A stretch of DNA of 40,073 nt from positions 1 to 40,073 of the forward strand of contig NZ_JAPCID010000066.1 in assembly GCF_027587175.1 (NCBI RefSeq), read 5' to 3'. The stretch is from Solirubrobacter deserti. GTDB lineage: Bacteria; Actinomycetota; Thermoleophilia; Solirubrobacterales; Solirubrobacteraceae. The translations under genes were made by a program, and so were the position numbers. Below the pieces are notes generated by a model. That model was not told the origin of the DNA. It did no database searches and saw only the letters and a program-made list of their open reading frames with translations. Each line of letters starts with the position of its first letter. The first letter of the stretch is position 1. This document shows positions 1-7,335 of this stretch, piece by piece.

Positions 1-938
1 CTGGCGCGGCCGGCCGGACGCTGCGGGGCGCGGAGGCGCGCGCCGTCGTGCGCGAGCGCGGACGGCGCACGCTCGCGCGCCGCCAGCTCGCGCACCGGCA
101 CGCGCAGCTGGAGCGGGTCTCGCCCGAGGTCGGCCGGCTCGACGAGGCCGCGCTGCACGAGCTGCTGGGCACGGACCCCGATGCGGCCGTCGCGCTGCTC
201 GCCGACCTCGCGGCCGCCACCGACCCGCGACTGCGCGCGCACGCCCGGCGGCTCGCGGCGCGGTTGTTCGTACGCGCCGGTCGCCTCGGCCGGGAGACGA
301 CGAGCGGCTACCGGCGGCTCGCGCCGGGGCGGGCCGGGCAGGACGGAGACCTCGACCTCGACCTGACCTTCGAGGTGGCGGGAGGCCGGCCGCGGCACGC
401 CGACGAGCTCGTCGCGCGGCGATGGGTGGCGCCGCAGCGGGCACTGTGCCTGCTCGTCGACCACAGCGGCTCGATGCACGGCCACGCGGTCGGCCTGGCG
501 GCGATGGCGAGCGCCGCCGTCGTGCTCACGCACACCGAGCGCGCGACGACGAGCGTGATCGCGTTCGCCAAGGACGCGCTCGTGCTGCAGGCGCAGGACG
601 AGCCGCGACCTCCGGCGGCGCTGGTCGACGATCTGCTGTCGCTGCGCGGACAGGGCCGCACGGACCTGGCGCTCGCGCTGCGGACGGCGGCGGCGCAGCT
701 CGCAAGCCGGCCCGCGGCCGACCGCCACGTGATCCTGCTCTCGGACTGCCGCCGCACCGCCGGCGGCGACCCGCACGGCGCCCTCGCCGGGCTCGACCGC
801 GTCGATGTGCTCGGCACGAGTGCGGACCCGGAGGCCGTCGCGGCGGGCCGTGCGCTGGCCGCGCGCGCGAGGGGTTGTTACCGGCTTTCGACGAATTACG
901 TCACGTTGCGAGCCGGACTGCTTACGCTGCTCTCCTAG
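1..938 (+). CDS. VWA-domain protein, 5' end cut off by the window
   Basis: The open frame runs from the window edge with no stop, so the true start lies upstream; a GTG at position 48 is an internal candidate. The second half is a von Willebrand factor A domain. A MIDAS signature DHSGSMHG is visible, followed by GRTDLALAL (the MIDAS Thr) and LLSDCRR (the MIDAS Asp), so a divalent metal site looks intact. The N-terminal part is Arg- and Ala-rich without a recognised domain. Soluble VWA proteins of this shape (CoxE/BchD-like) usually partner with a MoxR-type AAA+ ATPase encoded just upstream; that neighbour would be outside this window, so the partnership is inference. The last residues read up to a TAG stop, 170 nt before the next gene. 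Confidence 0.8.
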   Translation, partial: GAAGRTLRGAEARAVVRERGRRTLARRQLAHRHAQLERVSPEVGRLDEAALHELLGTDPDAAVALLADLAAATDPRLRAHARRLAARLFVRAGRLGRETTSGYRRLAPGRAGQDGDLDLDLTFEVAGGRPRHADELVARRWVAPQRALCLLVDHSGSMHGHAVGLAAMASAAVVLTHTERATTSVIAFAKDALVLQAQDEPRPPAALVDDLLSLRGQGRTDLALALRTAAAQLASRPAADRHVILLSDCRRTAGGDPHGALAGLDRVDVLGTSADPEAVAAGRALAARARGCYRLSTNYVTLRAGLLTLLS

Positions 939-971
939 AGAAAGCGTGTAGGCATCTGGACGAATGGTGGC

Positions 972-1000
972 TTGACCCCCTGCACAGCGCGGGATACGGT
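972..1000 (+). promoter_or_regulatory. Sigma70-type promoter for the secreted cassette
   Basis: TTGACC at 972-977 and TACGGT at 995-1000 are separated by exactly 17 nt, the optimal spacing for a housekeeping sigma factor. The expected transcription start is near 1007, giving a leader of about 100 nt before the start codon at 1109. It lies in the only sizeable gap upstream of the co-directional block 1109-6023. This is a motif match only. Confidence 0.7.
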
Positions 1001-1108
1001 CGCTCCCACTCGGGGTGTATCGCGCCTCACCGGGGAGAGGTGCGTCCTACGATGCTCCGCTCGGTCAACTACGGGTCCATGCAGTTTGCAGGAGGGAGAG
1101 TGGCAGAG

Positions 1109-2509
1109 ATGCCCTCAGCAGGTCGGATATTGCGGATGTCGATAGCGGGAGTCATCGCCGCCGCGATCCTGGGTGTGTCCGCCGCCAGTGCGTCCGCCGC
1201 CCCAGTGTGGCTCTGGGCCTGCCACGGCCCCGCCGGCGAGGCCATCCCGGCGTCCCCGGCCTCCGACAAGGTCGAGACCCTCACTGCCGGCAACACGGCC
1301 GACGGAAGCAAGCCGAGCCTCGACGGCTGCGGCACGCCCGGCTCGGCCGGCGTCACCCTCTCGGTCCCGGCCGACACGCCGGCCGCGGGCAGCACCTCGA
1401 CCCTCACGGTCACGCTGCCGGCCGGCCTGAGCGCGACCGCGGCCAAGGTCAACGGCGCGGTCCGCGGCGGCGGCACGTTCCGCGTGATCCCGGAGGGCCC
1501 GGCGGTCACCAACCCGGCCATGGGCTCGGTCATCGAGAACCTGCCGCCCTCCAACGCCGTGACCCTCGAGCTGAGCTGCACGTCGAGCTGCGCGACCGCG
1601 GCGGTCGACGTCACGAGCGTGGTGCTCCGCGTCGACGACTCGGTGGGCCCCGAAGGCGCCGTGAGCTGGAACACCCCGGTCGACAAGGTCATGAAGCTCA
1701 CGCCGGCCGCGACCGACCAGGGCGTCGGCCTCGAGCGCGTCGAGGTCACCGTCGGCAACCGCACGGAGACCGCCTGGTTCGGCAACTGCCGCGACCTCAC
1801 GGCCGATCCCGCCACCAACGACCGCCGGCTGGACACCACCGCGTGCCTGCGTGGCCGCAGCGACGGCATCAACAAGCCGCTGCGGCTCCTCGAGGCGCCG
1901 ATCACCGTGTGGGAGACCGCGGACGGCGCCACGGAGCCGGACCCGCGGACGCTGCCGGAGGGCATGTACACCCGCACCGTCACGGTCTACGACGCCGCCG
2001 GCAACAGCGACGTGATCAGCGGTCAGGTCGAGGTCTGGCACCCGCCGGCGCCGATCTCCATCCGCACCCTGAACATCTCGACGGCGTCCGTCTTCGAGCA
2101 GCCCGGCAACAACAACCCGAACACCCCGCCCGGTGGCGGCGTTCAGGGCGACCAGGCCACGCAGTGCCGCACGCCGCGCCTGTCGGTGATGCTCGACTCC
2201 AAGCCGGTCCGGGTCTCCAAGGGCACCCCGGTCCTGCTGTACAAGAAGGCGTACCGCTTCACGGGCCGCCTCACGTGCGTGATCAATGGCAAGCGCCGTT
2301 CGGCGCCCAAGCGCACCAAGCTTTCCGTGCTCAACAAGGTCGGCCGCAAGACGGTCCGCAAGCCCAACACGACCATCCGTGACAAGGGCCGGGTCAACGT
2401 CAAGCTGGCCTTCGTGAGCTCCCGGACGGTGATCTTCCGCTACACCAATGCGGCGGGTCAGAAGTCCGAGGTCAAGATCAAGGTCCGCGTCACCAAGAAG
2501 AAGAAGTAA
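1109..2509 (+). CDS. Secreted beta-rich protein, first gene of surface cassette
   Basis: 466 residues. Residues 1-32 form a Sec signal peptide: RILR, a hydrophobic core AGVIAAAILGVSAA, then an ASASA-AP cleavage site. The mature protein is rich in Thr, Val, Pro and Gly with beta-sandwich character. It has a Cys-containing N-terminal part, a middle region with DAAGN/VWHP features resembling bacterial Ig-like repeats, an Asn/Pro/Gly linker (GNNNPNTPPGGG), and a very basic C-terminal beta domain ending in Lys residues. I do not recognise a named family. The ATG at 1109 is preceded by GGAGGGAGAG; an in-frame GTG at 1100 and ATG at 1136 are alternatives that keep the signal peptide. It is 43 nt upstream of the next gene and probably co-transcribed with it. 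Plausible role: large extracellular or wall-associated component; this is inference from position and export signal. Confidence 0.75.
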   Translation: MPSAGRILRMSIAGVIAAAILGVSAASASAAPVWLWACHGPAGEAIPASPASDKVETLTAGNTADGSKPSLDGCGTPGSAGVTLSVPADTPAAGSTSTLTVTLPAGLSATAAKVNGAVRGGGTFRVIPEGPAVTNPAMGSVIENLPPSNAVTLELSCTSSCATAAVDVTSVVLRVDDSVGPEGAVSWNTPVDKVMKLTPAATDQGVGLERVEVTVGNRTETAWFGNCRDLTADPATNDRRLDTTACLRGRSDGINKPLRLLEAPITVWETADGATEPDPRTLPEGMYTRTVTVYDAAGNSDVISGQVEVWHPPAPISIRTLNISTASVFEQPGNNNPNTPPGGGVQGDQATQCRTPRLSVMLDSKPVRVSKGTPVLLYKKAYRFTGRLTCVINGKRRSAPKRTKLSVLNKVGRKTVRKPNTTIRDKGRVNVKLAFVSSRTVIFRYTNAAGQKSEVKIKVRVTKKKK

Positions 2510-2511
2510 AG

Positions 2512-2537
2512 GCGCTCTGAGCTGAGCATCAGAGTGC
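2512..2537 (+). other. Intergenic RNA hairpin in the surface cassette
   Basis: GCGCTCTGA (2512-2520) pairs with TCAGAGTGC (2529-2537), nine base pairs with one G-U and an 8-nt loop. It sits in the 42-nt gap between the first and second cassette genes and has no T-run. It may be a processing or stability element that lets the genes be expressed unequally, or a weak attenuator. Confidence 0.45.
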
Positions 2538-2551
2538 GGGAGGAAGAGGGA

Positions 2552-3322
2552 ATGAAGCGAGTCATGGCGCTGGGCGCCGCAGCACTGGCGGTGGGCGCCG
2601 GCGCCGCGGCGTACGCCCACAAGGCGACGGCCGGTGGGGCGGCCGCCGCACAGGCGGACGGAGGCCTCGCGGTCTCGTCCGGCACGATCGACGCGCCGGC
2701 AAAGGCCGGCGCGTACGGCCCGATCAAGGTCTCCAACCGGTCCGCGTCTGCGCTGACGGTCACCGTCGCGCCGCGCCAGTGGACCCAGGCCGCCGACGGC
2801 AAGGTGTCCCCGAACCGGCGCGGCGGCCTCGCCGGCGTCAGCGTGAGCGCTCCGAGCTTCACGCTCCAGCCGGGCGAGGAGCGCGAGCTCACGGTCAGCG
2901 TGGCCTCGCTCCCGGCCGCGGGCTCGCTGTTCGGCGCGCTCGAGGTCGTCGGCCTGCCGGCCGACGTCGCCACCCGCAAGGGCGTCGTCCTCGGCTACCG
3001 CGTCGTGAGCGCGATCCGCCTCAAGCCGGCCGCGCCGAAGCTCGGCGTCACGGCGGGCACGATCAAGGCCAGCAAGGGCACGGCCGTGCTGCCGATCAAG
3101 AGCACGGGCAACACGCTGGACCCGGTCAGCGGCACGATCGCCGTCAAGGACTCGCGCGGCACGCGCAACCTGAGCGTCCCGGCGACGAAGATCCTGCCGG
3201 GCAAGACCATCAACGTCCCGCTCGGCACCAAGCTCCAGAAGGGCAGCGCGACCGCCAAGATCACGCTGCGTCAGAAGGGCAAGGTCGCGCTCTCCCTGAC
3301 CAAGAAGTTCACGGTCAAGTGA
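2552..3322 (+). CDS. Exported chaperone-like beta-sandwich protein (DUF916-like), paralogue A
   Basis: 256 residues starting at an ATG preceded by GGAGGAAGAGG. An N-terminal export segment (MKRVMALGAAALAVGAGAAA) is followed by two beta domains. Domain 1 (about residues 35-140) has the order YGPIKVSN, VAPRQW, FTLQPGEERELTV and GSLFGALEV. This matches the general pattern of DUF916/WxL-interacting or PapD-like Ig domains, where an LxPGE turn precedes a strand and a G-x-gg strand follows. Domain 2 carries the STGNTLDPVSGTI motif. The whole protein aligns in motif order with the gene at 3951-4748, so the two are paralogues. Likely role: periplasmic/exoplasmic chaperone or wall-anchoring partner for the small protein encoded between them. 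Family membership is judged by eye, not by a search. Confidence 0.7.
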   Translation: MKRVMALGAAALAVGAGAAAYAHKATAGGAAAAQADGGLAVSSGTIDAPAKAGAYGPIKVSNRSASALTVTVAPRQWTQAADGKVSPNRRGGLAGVSVSAPSFTLQPGEERELTVSVASLPAAGSLFGALEVVGLPADVATRKGVVLGYRVVSAIRLKPAAPKLGVTAGTIKASKGTAVLPIKSTGNTLDPVSGTIAVKDSRGTRNLSVPATKILPGKTINVPLGTKLQKGSATAKITLRQKGKVALSLTKKFTVK

Positions 3323-3392
3323 TGCGCTCCGAATCGCCCCTCCGCGTGTTGATTGAACCGATGGTCACGAAGCGAGCTGTGGAAGGCACGAA

Positions 3393-3899
3393 ATGAAGCT
3401 GCGTACGTTCATCGCCGTGTCGGCGGTCGGGGCTGTGGCGGTCGCCGCACCGCTGGCCTCCGCGCAGACCCCGCCGGTCTCCGGCGGCACCACGATCGGC
3501 GCGACCGTGCCGAGCATGCTCGAGCTGATCATCACGCAGCCGAAGGCGACGCTCGCCGCGTTCCCGAAGGCCAAGACCTACTCGACGTCGTTCGACGTCG
3601 CCGTCACCACCACCGACAATGCGGCGCAGCTGTCGCTCACGGACGGTGAGGTCAACAGGGGCTCGAAGATGGGGCGCCTGGCGAGCGGCAAGAAGCTGCT
3701 GCCGCTGCCGCTGGAGGCCCGCGTGGGCAAGTCGGCGTTCGCCGCGCTCAACACGCCGGTCGAGTCCCAGCTGACCAAGTGGAACCAGGCCGTGGCGCGC
3801 TCGAAGGCGACGGTGAACCTGCGCCAGAAGGTCAAGGCCAAGGCGTCCGGCAACTACCGCAAGGTGCTGCTCGTCACGCTCTCGACGGACACCCCGTAG
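3393..3899 (+). CDS. Small secreted WxL-like/fibre-subunit-like protein
   Basis: 168 residues with a clear signal peptide (hydrophobic AVSAVGAVAVAAPLA, ASA-QT cleavage near residue 25). The mature 140-residue domain begins with a VPSMLELIITQP strand and passes through TTDNAAQLSLTDG. It ends with a strand of the form GNYRKVLLVTLSTDTP. Single-domain proteins ending in GxYxKxLxxTLSTxTP are, to my recollection, common in Solirubrobacterales and resemble WxL or spore-coat-U-type surface domains, but the literal WxL motif is absent here. GGAAGG upstream supports the ATG at 3393. Flanked by the two paralogous chaperone-like genes, it is the obvious candidate for the structural subunit or cargo. Function is inferred from context. 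Confidence 0.7.
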   Translation: MKLRTFIAVSAVGAVAVAAPLASAQTPPVSGGTTIGATVPSMLELIITQPKATLAAFPKAKTYSTSFDVAVTTTDNAAQLSLTDGEVNRGSKMGRLASGKKLLPLPLEARVGKSAFAALNTPVESQLTKWNQAVARSKATVNLRQKVKAKASGNYRKVLLVTLSTDTP

Positions 3900-3950
3900 G
3901 CGCACTGCGCCCCGATTCACAAGCAGAAGAAACGCAAGGAGATACCCGAA

Positions 3951-4748
3951 GTGAAGCTCGTTAGGAGTCGGCTGGTAGCCGGCGCCCTCGGCCTGGCCGT
4001 CGCGGGTGCCGCGACCGGCAGCGTCATCGCCCGCGCGGACGAGTCCGCGCCGGTGGCGCAGGCCGCGCAGCAGGGCGGCGTGTCCATCACGCCAGCTACC
4101 GTCGAGCGCACGGCCAAGCGTGGCGCCGTCGGCACGATCACGATCAAGAACACGACGAAGGACACCATGCGGGTCACGGTCAACGTGCGCCCGTGGATCC
4201 AGAACCGCAACACCGGGGCGGTCGCCCTGAACACGCGGGCGAGCCTGTCGCCGTACGTGCGGGCTTCGCCGCAGACGTTCAATCTGCGGCCCGGTGAGCG
4301 CCGCGTCACGTTCAACATGCGCCGCATGACGGCTTCGGGTTCGCTCTACGCCGGCTTCCAGGTGTTCGCGAAGCAGACCAAGGCCAAGGCCCGCAACGGG
4401 ATCATTCCCCAGTGGGATCTGCGCGGGAAGATGCGTCTGAACCCGACGCGCAAGAACCCGAACCTGCGCATCGGCGCGGCCGACGTCGTCGGCCGCGGCA
4501 ACAACCGCTCGTTGATTCTCGCCGTCCGCAACACCGGCAACACGCTGGACCCGGTCGGCGGCACCGTGTCGATCACGGGCCCGACGTCGCGCAACGCCAC
4601 GATCCCGCAGGTCGGCGTCGTGCCGGGGCAGGTCGTCTACCTCAAGGGCGGCGCGCTGCGCGGCATGCGTGCCGGCAACTACACCGCCACGTGGAACGTC
4701 ACCATCGGCGGCAAGCGCTTCACCCAGAAGCGCACCTTCAGGCTGTAG
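3951..4748 (+). CDS. Exported chaperone-like beta-sandwich protein (DUF916-like), paralogue B
   Basis: 265 residues. It starts at GTG with AAGGAGAT eight nt upstream. The export segment (RLVAGALGLAVAGAATGSVI) is followed by two beta domains parallel to the gene at 2552-3322. Matching elements are GTITIKN, VRPWIQ, FNLRPGERRVTF, GSLYAGFQVF and NTGNTLDPVGGTV, each in the same order. It is more basic than paralogue A, with a run of Arg/Lys in domain 2. The stop is only two nt before the BlaI-type gene, so the surface cassette and the regulatory pair share a transcript. Having two diverged copies around one small secreted gene suggests distinct chaperone and anchor roles, which is inference. Confidence 0.7.
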   Translation: MKLVRSRLVAGALGLAVAGAATGSVIARADESAPVAQAAQQGGVSITPATVERTAKRGAVGTITIKNTTKDTMRVTVNVRPWIQNRNTGAVALNTRASLSPYVRASPQTFNLRPGERRVTFNMRRMTASGSLYAGFQVFAKQTKAKARNGIIPQWDLRGKMRLNPTRKNPNLRIGAADVVGRGNNRSLILAVRNTGNTLDPVGGTVSITGPTSRNATIPQVGVVPGQVVYLKGGALRGMRAGNYTATWNVTIGGKRFTQKRTFRL

Positions 4749-4750
4749 CC

Positions 4751-5131
4751 ATGTCCGCGCCCCCGCCTCCGCTTCACGAGCTCGAATCCGAGATCATGGA
4801 GGAGATGTGGGGGCGCGATGAGGCCACTGTGCGTGACGTGCAGATGGCGCTCAACGCGCGCGGCGAGAAGACTCGCGCGTACACGACGCTGCTGACGGTC
4901 ATGACGCGGCTCGACAACAAAGGCCTGCTGGTCCGGCGCCGGGCCGGCCGTCACGACGTCTACGCCCCCGCCCTGTCGCGCGAGGCGTACCTCGCAGCGC
5001 GCGCGGAAGCGTCCGTCGAGGCGCTGGTGGAGGACTTCGGCGACCTCGCGCTCGCCCACTTCGCCCGCCACATCGAGGATCTGGACTCCGAACGCCTCGA
5101 GACGCTGCGCCGACTGGCACGCGGTGAGTGA
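4751..5131 (+). CDS. blaI: BlaI/MecI/CopY-family transcriptional repressor
   Basis: 126 residues, a normal length for the family. The winged helix spans about residues 8-80: ELESEIMEEMWGRDEATVRDVQ, then YTTLLTVMTRLDNKGLLVRR as the recognition helix, and a wing with HDVYAP. The C-terminal helices (SREAYLAARAEA onward) would form the dimerisation arm that is cut by the partner protease in BlaI/MecI systems. It starts two nt after the surface-cassette gene and overlaps the M56 protease gene by eight nt. Known family logic: binds an operator as a dimer and is inactivated after BlaR1-type signalling. Which promoter it controls here is not visible; the 972-1000 promoter is the natural candidate. 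Confidence 0.88.
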   Translation: MSAPPPPLHELESEIMEEMWGRDEATVRDVQMALNARGEKTRAYTTLLTVMTRLDNKGLLVRRRAGRHDVYAPALSREAYLAARAEASVEALVEDFGDLALAHFARHIEDLDSERLETLRRLARGE

Positions 5132-6023
5132 CAGCCGCGGACTCCGCCGGGCGGAGTTCGCGGTTGCGGCCTTTGGGCTCACAGCGTTCCTGCTCGCGCT
5201 GCTGTTCGTGATCGACGGCGTGCGCTTCCACAGCGACCTGCTGCTGCACGCGCTGTCGGACATCCCGCGCGGGCAGTTCCACCACGGGCACGAACTGCTG
5301 CTGATGGCGCTGGTCCTGTTCGACGTGGTCGCGCTGGCTCGTAGCGGGCGCTCGCTGTGGCGCGGGGCGAGCGCGCACCGGCGGCTCGCGGCGGCCCTGC
5401 CGGTGAGCGAGGAGCGTGCGGTCGGCGGCCGCACCGTGCTGGTCGTGCCCGGCGCCGCGCCGCGCGCGTTCTGCGCTGGGCTCGCGCGGCCGCGTGTGTA
5501 CGTCTCCGAAGGTGCGATCGGGCGCCTGAATGCGGCGGAGCTGGCCGCCGTCGTCGCGCACGAGGGCCATCATGCCGATCGCCGTGACCCGCTCCGGATC
5601 TTGGTCGCCCGCGCGATCGGCGACGCCTACTCGCTACCGGCGCTGCCGCGGCGCGAGCAGGCGCTGTCGGAGCTCGCCGCCGACGCCGCCGCGGTCCGGC
5701 GCGGCGGCACCGCGCCGCTGGCGTCCGCGCTGCTGGCGTTTCCCGGCGGGATCGCCCCCGAGCGCGTCGACCGGCTCGCCGGCGCGCGCCCTGTGGGCCA
5801 GGTGCCGACCGCGATGGTCGTCTGCGCCGCGCTCGTGATCGCCGCGCTGTCGCTGGGCATCGCCGCGCAGCTGCTGGTGTCCGGCCACCCGCCGTTCTGC
5901 GTGCCGCTGGCCGCTCCCGGCTGGATCCTCGTCGCGGTGATCGCGCGCTTCGTCGCGCTCGGTCCCGCGTGGCTGGGGTGGCGCCGGGCGGAGCGCTTCC
6001 TGCGCCCGGCGCCCTCCACCTAG
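5124..6023 (+). CDS. M56-family (BlaR1-like) membrane metallopeptidase without sensor domain
   Basis: 299 residues from a GTG that overlaps the end of blaI (GTGAGTGA). Hydrophobic segments lie near residues 12-32, 55-72, 228-250 and 262-285. The zinc motif HEGHH is at 146-150 and a third ligand candidate is E183 in ELAAD, matching the M56 arrangement. Unlike BlaR1 or MecR1 there is no C-terminal penicillin-binding sensor: the protein ends soon after the last membrane segment. The signal it detects must therefore be something other than a covalently bound beta-lactam. Paired with the BlaI-type repressor, it is likely the protease that relieves repression. Its place directly behind the secreted cassette suggests it monitors export or wall status, which is inference. 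Confidence 0.85.
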   Translation: MSDSRGLRRAEFAVAAFGLTAFLLALLFVIDGVRFHSDLLLHALSDIPRGQFHHGHELLLMALVLFDVVALARSGRSLWRGASAHRRLAAALPVSEERAVGGRTVLVVPGAAPRAFCAGLARPRVYVSEGAIGRLNAAELAAVVAHEGHHADRRDPLRILVARAIGDAYSLPALPRREQALSELAADAAAVRRGGTAPLASALLAFPGGIAPERVDRLAGARPVGQVPTAMVVCAALVIAALSLGIAAQLLVSGHPPFCVPLAAPGWILVAVIARFVALGPAWLGWRRAERFLRPAPST

Positions 6024-6084
6024 GAGATCCGCGAAGCGATCTCCGAGCGGAGGTGAGCGCGCGCCGGCGAAGCCGGCCGCGCGC
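6023..6084. terminator. Tandem GAA-loop hairpins between convergent genes
   Basis: Two hairpins fill most of the 71-nt gap. The first (6023-6044) pairs GGAGATCCGC with GCGATCTCC around a GAA loop, with one bulged C. The second (6057-6084) pairs GCGCGCGCCGGC with GCCGGCCGCGCGC around a GAA loop, again with one bulged C. They lie between the convergent M56 and RTX-like genes and probably stop transcription from both sides. Neither has a U-tract, which is common for terminators in very GC-rich actinobacteria. Confidence 0.6.
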
Positions 6085-6094
6085 ACGAACCGCC

Positions 6095-7264
6095 CTAGCC
6101 GCGCTTCTTCTTCTCGCAGTCCCCGCTGACCTGCACACGGGCGCGATTGCCCTTGAACTTCGAGACGATCACGGTGTCGTCGCCCGGGCCGCAGCTCACG
6201 CGCGCGCGGCCGCTGGCGGTGATCGCGGTCACCGTGTCATCACCCGGGCCGGCGTTCACGGTGGTGCTGCGGCCGGAGATCCGGATGTTGTCGGCGCCGT
6301 TGCCGCCGTGGATCGTCGTGGAGAGCCCGTTGCCCTGCAGGTAGTCGTTGCCGTCGCCGCCGAGCACGCGCGTCTTGCCGCGGCCGGCGTAGATGGTGTC
6401 GTCGCCCGCGCCGCCGTCGGCGAGGTCGTTCTGGCCGCCCGCGCCACCCTTGTGGCGGGCGTCCGCCCACAAGATGTCGTTGCCGCCGTGGCCGTAGAGC
6501 TTGTTGGACCCGCCCTGGCCGTTGAGCCGGTCGTTGCGGTCGGTGCCGTTCTTGGTGCCGTTGCCCGACCAGGTGATGCCGCGGGTGGGGTCACGCTCGG
6601 CGGCCAGGTCGATCACGTTCTCGCAGTCGGGCTGCGCCGCGAGCAGCTTGCGGTTCGTGCGGCCCATCGGGGCCGGCGAGTTGTAGACGGTGTCGTTGCC
6701 CTCGCCGCAGGTGATGCTGCGGATCGCGCTCGGCGGGTCGGAGTTCAGGTGGACGGTGTCGTCGCCGGGGCCGGCGTCGATGCGGTCAGGACCCGTGTCC
6801 GAGTGGATCGTGTCGTTGCCGTTGCCGCCGTTGAGGTCGTCGCCGCCGGAGCCGCCGTCGACGACGTCGTTGCCGTCGCCGCCGTTGACGATGTCCGGCG
6901 CCTCGTCGCCCTGCAGGCTGTCGTCGCCGGGACCGCCGAGCAGGGTGTCGTGGCCGAACCCGCCGAGGCCCTGGTCGTTGCCGTCCTCGCCGATCAGGCG
7001 GTCGTCGCCCGAGCCGCCGTTCATGTTGTCGTTGCCGGCGCCGCCGTAGGTCTCGTCCGGGCCGGTGTCGCCGGTCAGGATGTCGTCGCCGCCGAGGCCG
7101 CGGATCGCGTCGCGCCCGCCGAGGCCGTTGATCACGTCGGGGCCCTCAGTGCCGCTGAGCCGTTCCGCAGCGTTGGAACCGACGATGTTCTTTGCGAACG
7201 CCGTCGCCGCGAAGACGAGCGCTCCAGCGATGGTCAGGGCTAGCAAGGTACGGATTTTGGACAC
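6095..7264 (-). CDS. Secreted RTX-like calcium-binding repeat protein
   Basis: 389 residues. A signal peptide (KIRTLLALTIAGALVFAATAFA) precedes about 110 residues of tandem GGxGxDxx nonapeptides, for example GLGGRDAIRGLGGDD and GGAGNDNMNGG. These form the calcium-binding parallel beta-roll of RTX proteins. A non-repeat insert with paired cysteines (ITCGEGND, QPDCENVI) separates it from a second repeat block, and the tail again has two Cys (VSCGPGDD, SGDCEKKK). RTX proteins of Gram-negatives leave by type I secretion; this one has an N-terminal Sec signal instead, as is typical in Thermoleophilia. AAAGGA ends directly at an ATG (7270), leaving no spacer, so the GTG six nt further in (7264) is the better start. 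Role: extracellular calcium-dependent structural or adhesive protein. Confidence 0.88.
   Translation of the reverse strand: MSKIRTLLALTIAGALVFAATAFAKNIVGSNAAERLSGTEGPDVINGLGGRDAIRGLGGDDILTGDTGPDETYGGAGNDNMNGGSGDDRLIGEDGNDQGLGGFGHDTLLGGPGDDSLQGDEAPDIVNGGDGNDVVDGGSGGDDLNGGNGNDTIHSDTGPDRIDAGPGDDTVHLNSDPPSAIRSITCGEGNDTVYNSPAPMGRTNRKLLAAQPDCENVIDLAAERDPTRGITWSGNGTKNGTDRNDRLNGQGGSNKLYGHGGNDILWADARHKGGAGGQNDLADGGAGDDTIYAGRGKTRVLGGDGNDYLQGNGLSTTIHGGNGADNIRISGRSTTVNAGPGDDTVTAITASGRARVSCGPGDDTVIVSKFKGNRARVQVSGDCEKKKRG
6240..7170 (-). repeat. Tandem GGxGxD-coding repeats
   Basis: Imperfect 27-nt units encoding RTX nonapeptides occupy about 6740-7170 and again about 6240-6500, seen on the plus strand as recurring gtcgttgccg and gtcgtcgccg words. 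They are protein-coding repeats and evolve with the gene at 6095-7264. They can cause assembly collapse or recombination. Confidence 0.75.
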
Positions 7265-7335
7265 ATGCATTCCTTTGCCCGGAGCGTCCAGGCGGATAAC
7301 GGGTGAAAGGCGCCAACAGTGGCATCCTTGCCCTC

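Noticed and set aside
1115-2620. Long open frame antisense to the first cassette gene (about 500 residues).
   Set aside because: Composition is Arg/Gly/Ala/Asp noise from the high-GC complementary strand; the plus strand has a signal peptide, RBS and promoter.
6240-7170. Regular repeats that might be a CRISPR array.
   Set aside because: Units are contiguous 27-nt coding repeats without unique spacers, and no cas genes are present.
5969-7243. Long Ala/Val-rich plus-strand frame over the RTX-like gene.
   Set aside because: It is the mirror of the tandem GGxGxD codons; repetition is explained by the minus-strand protein.
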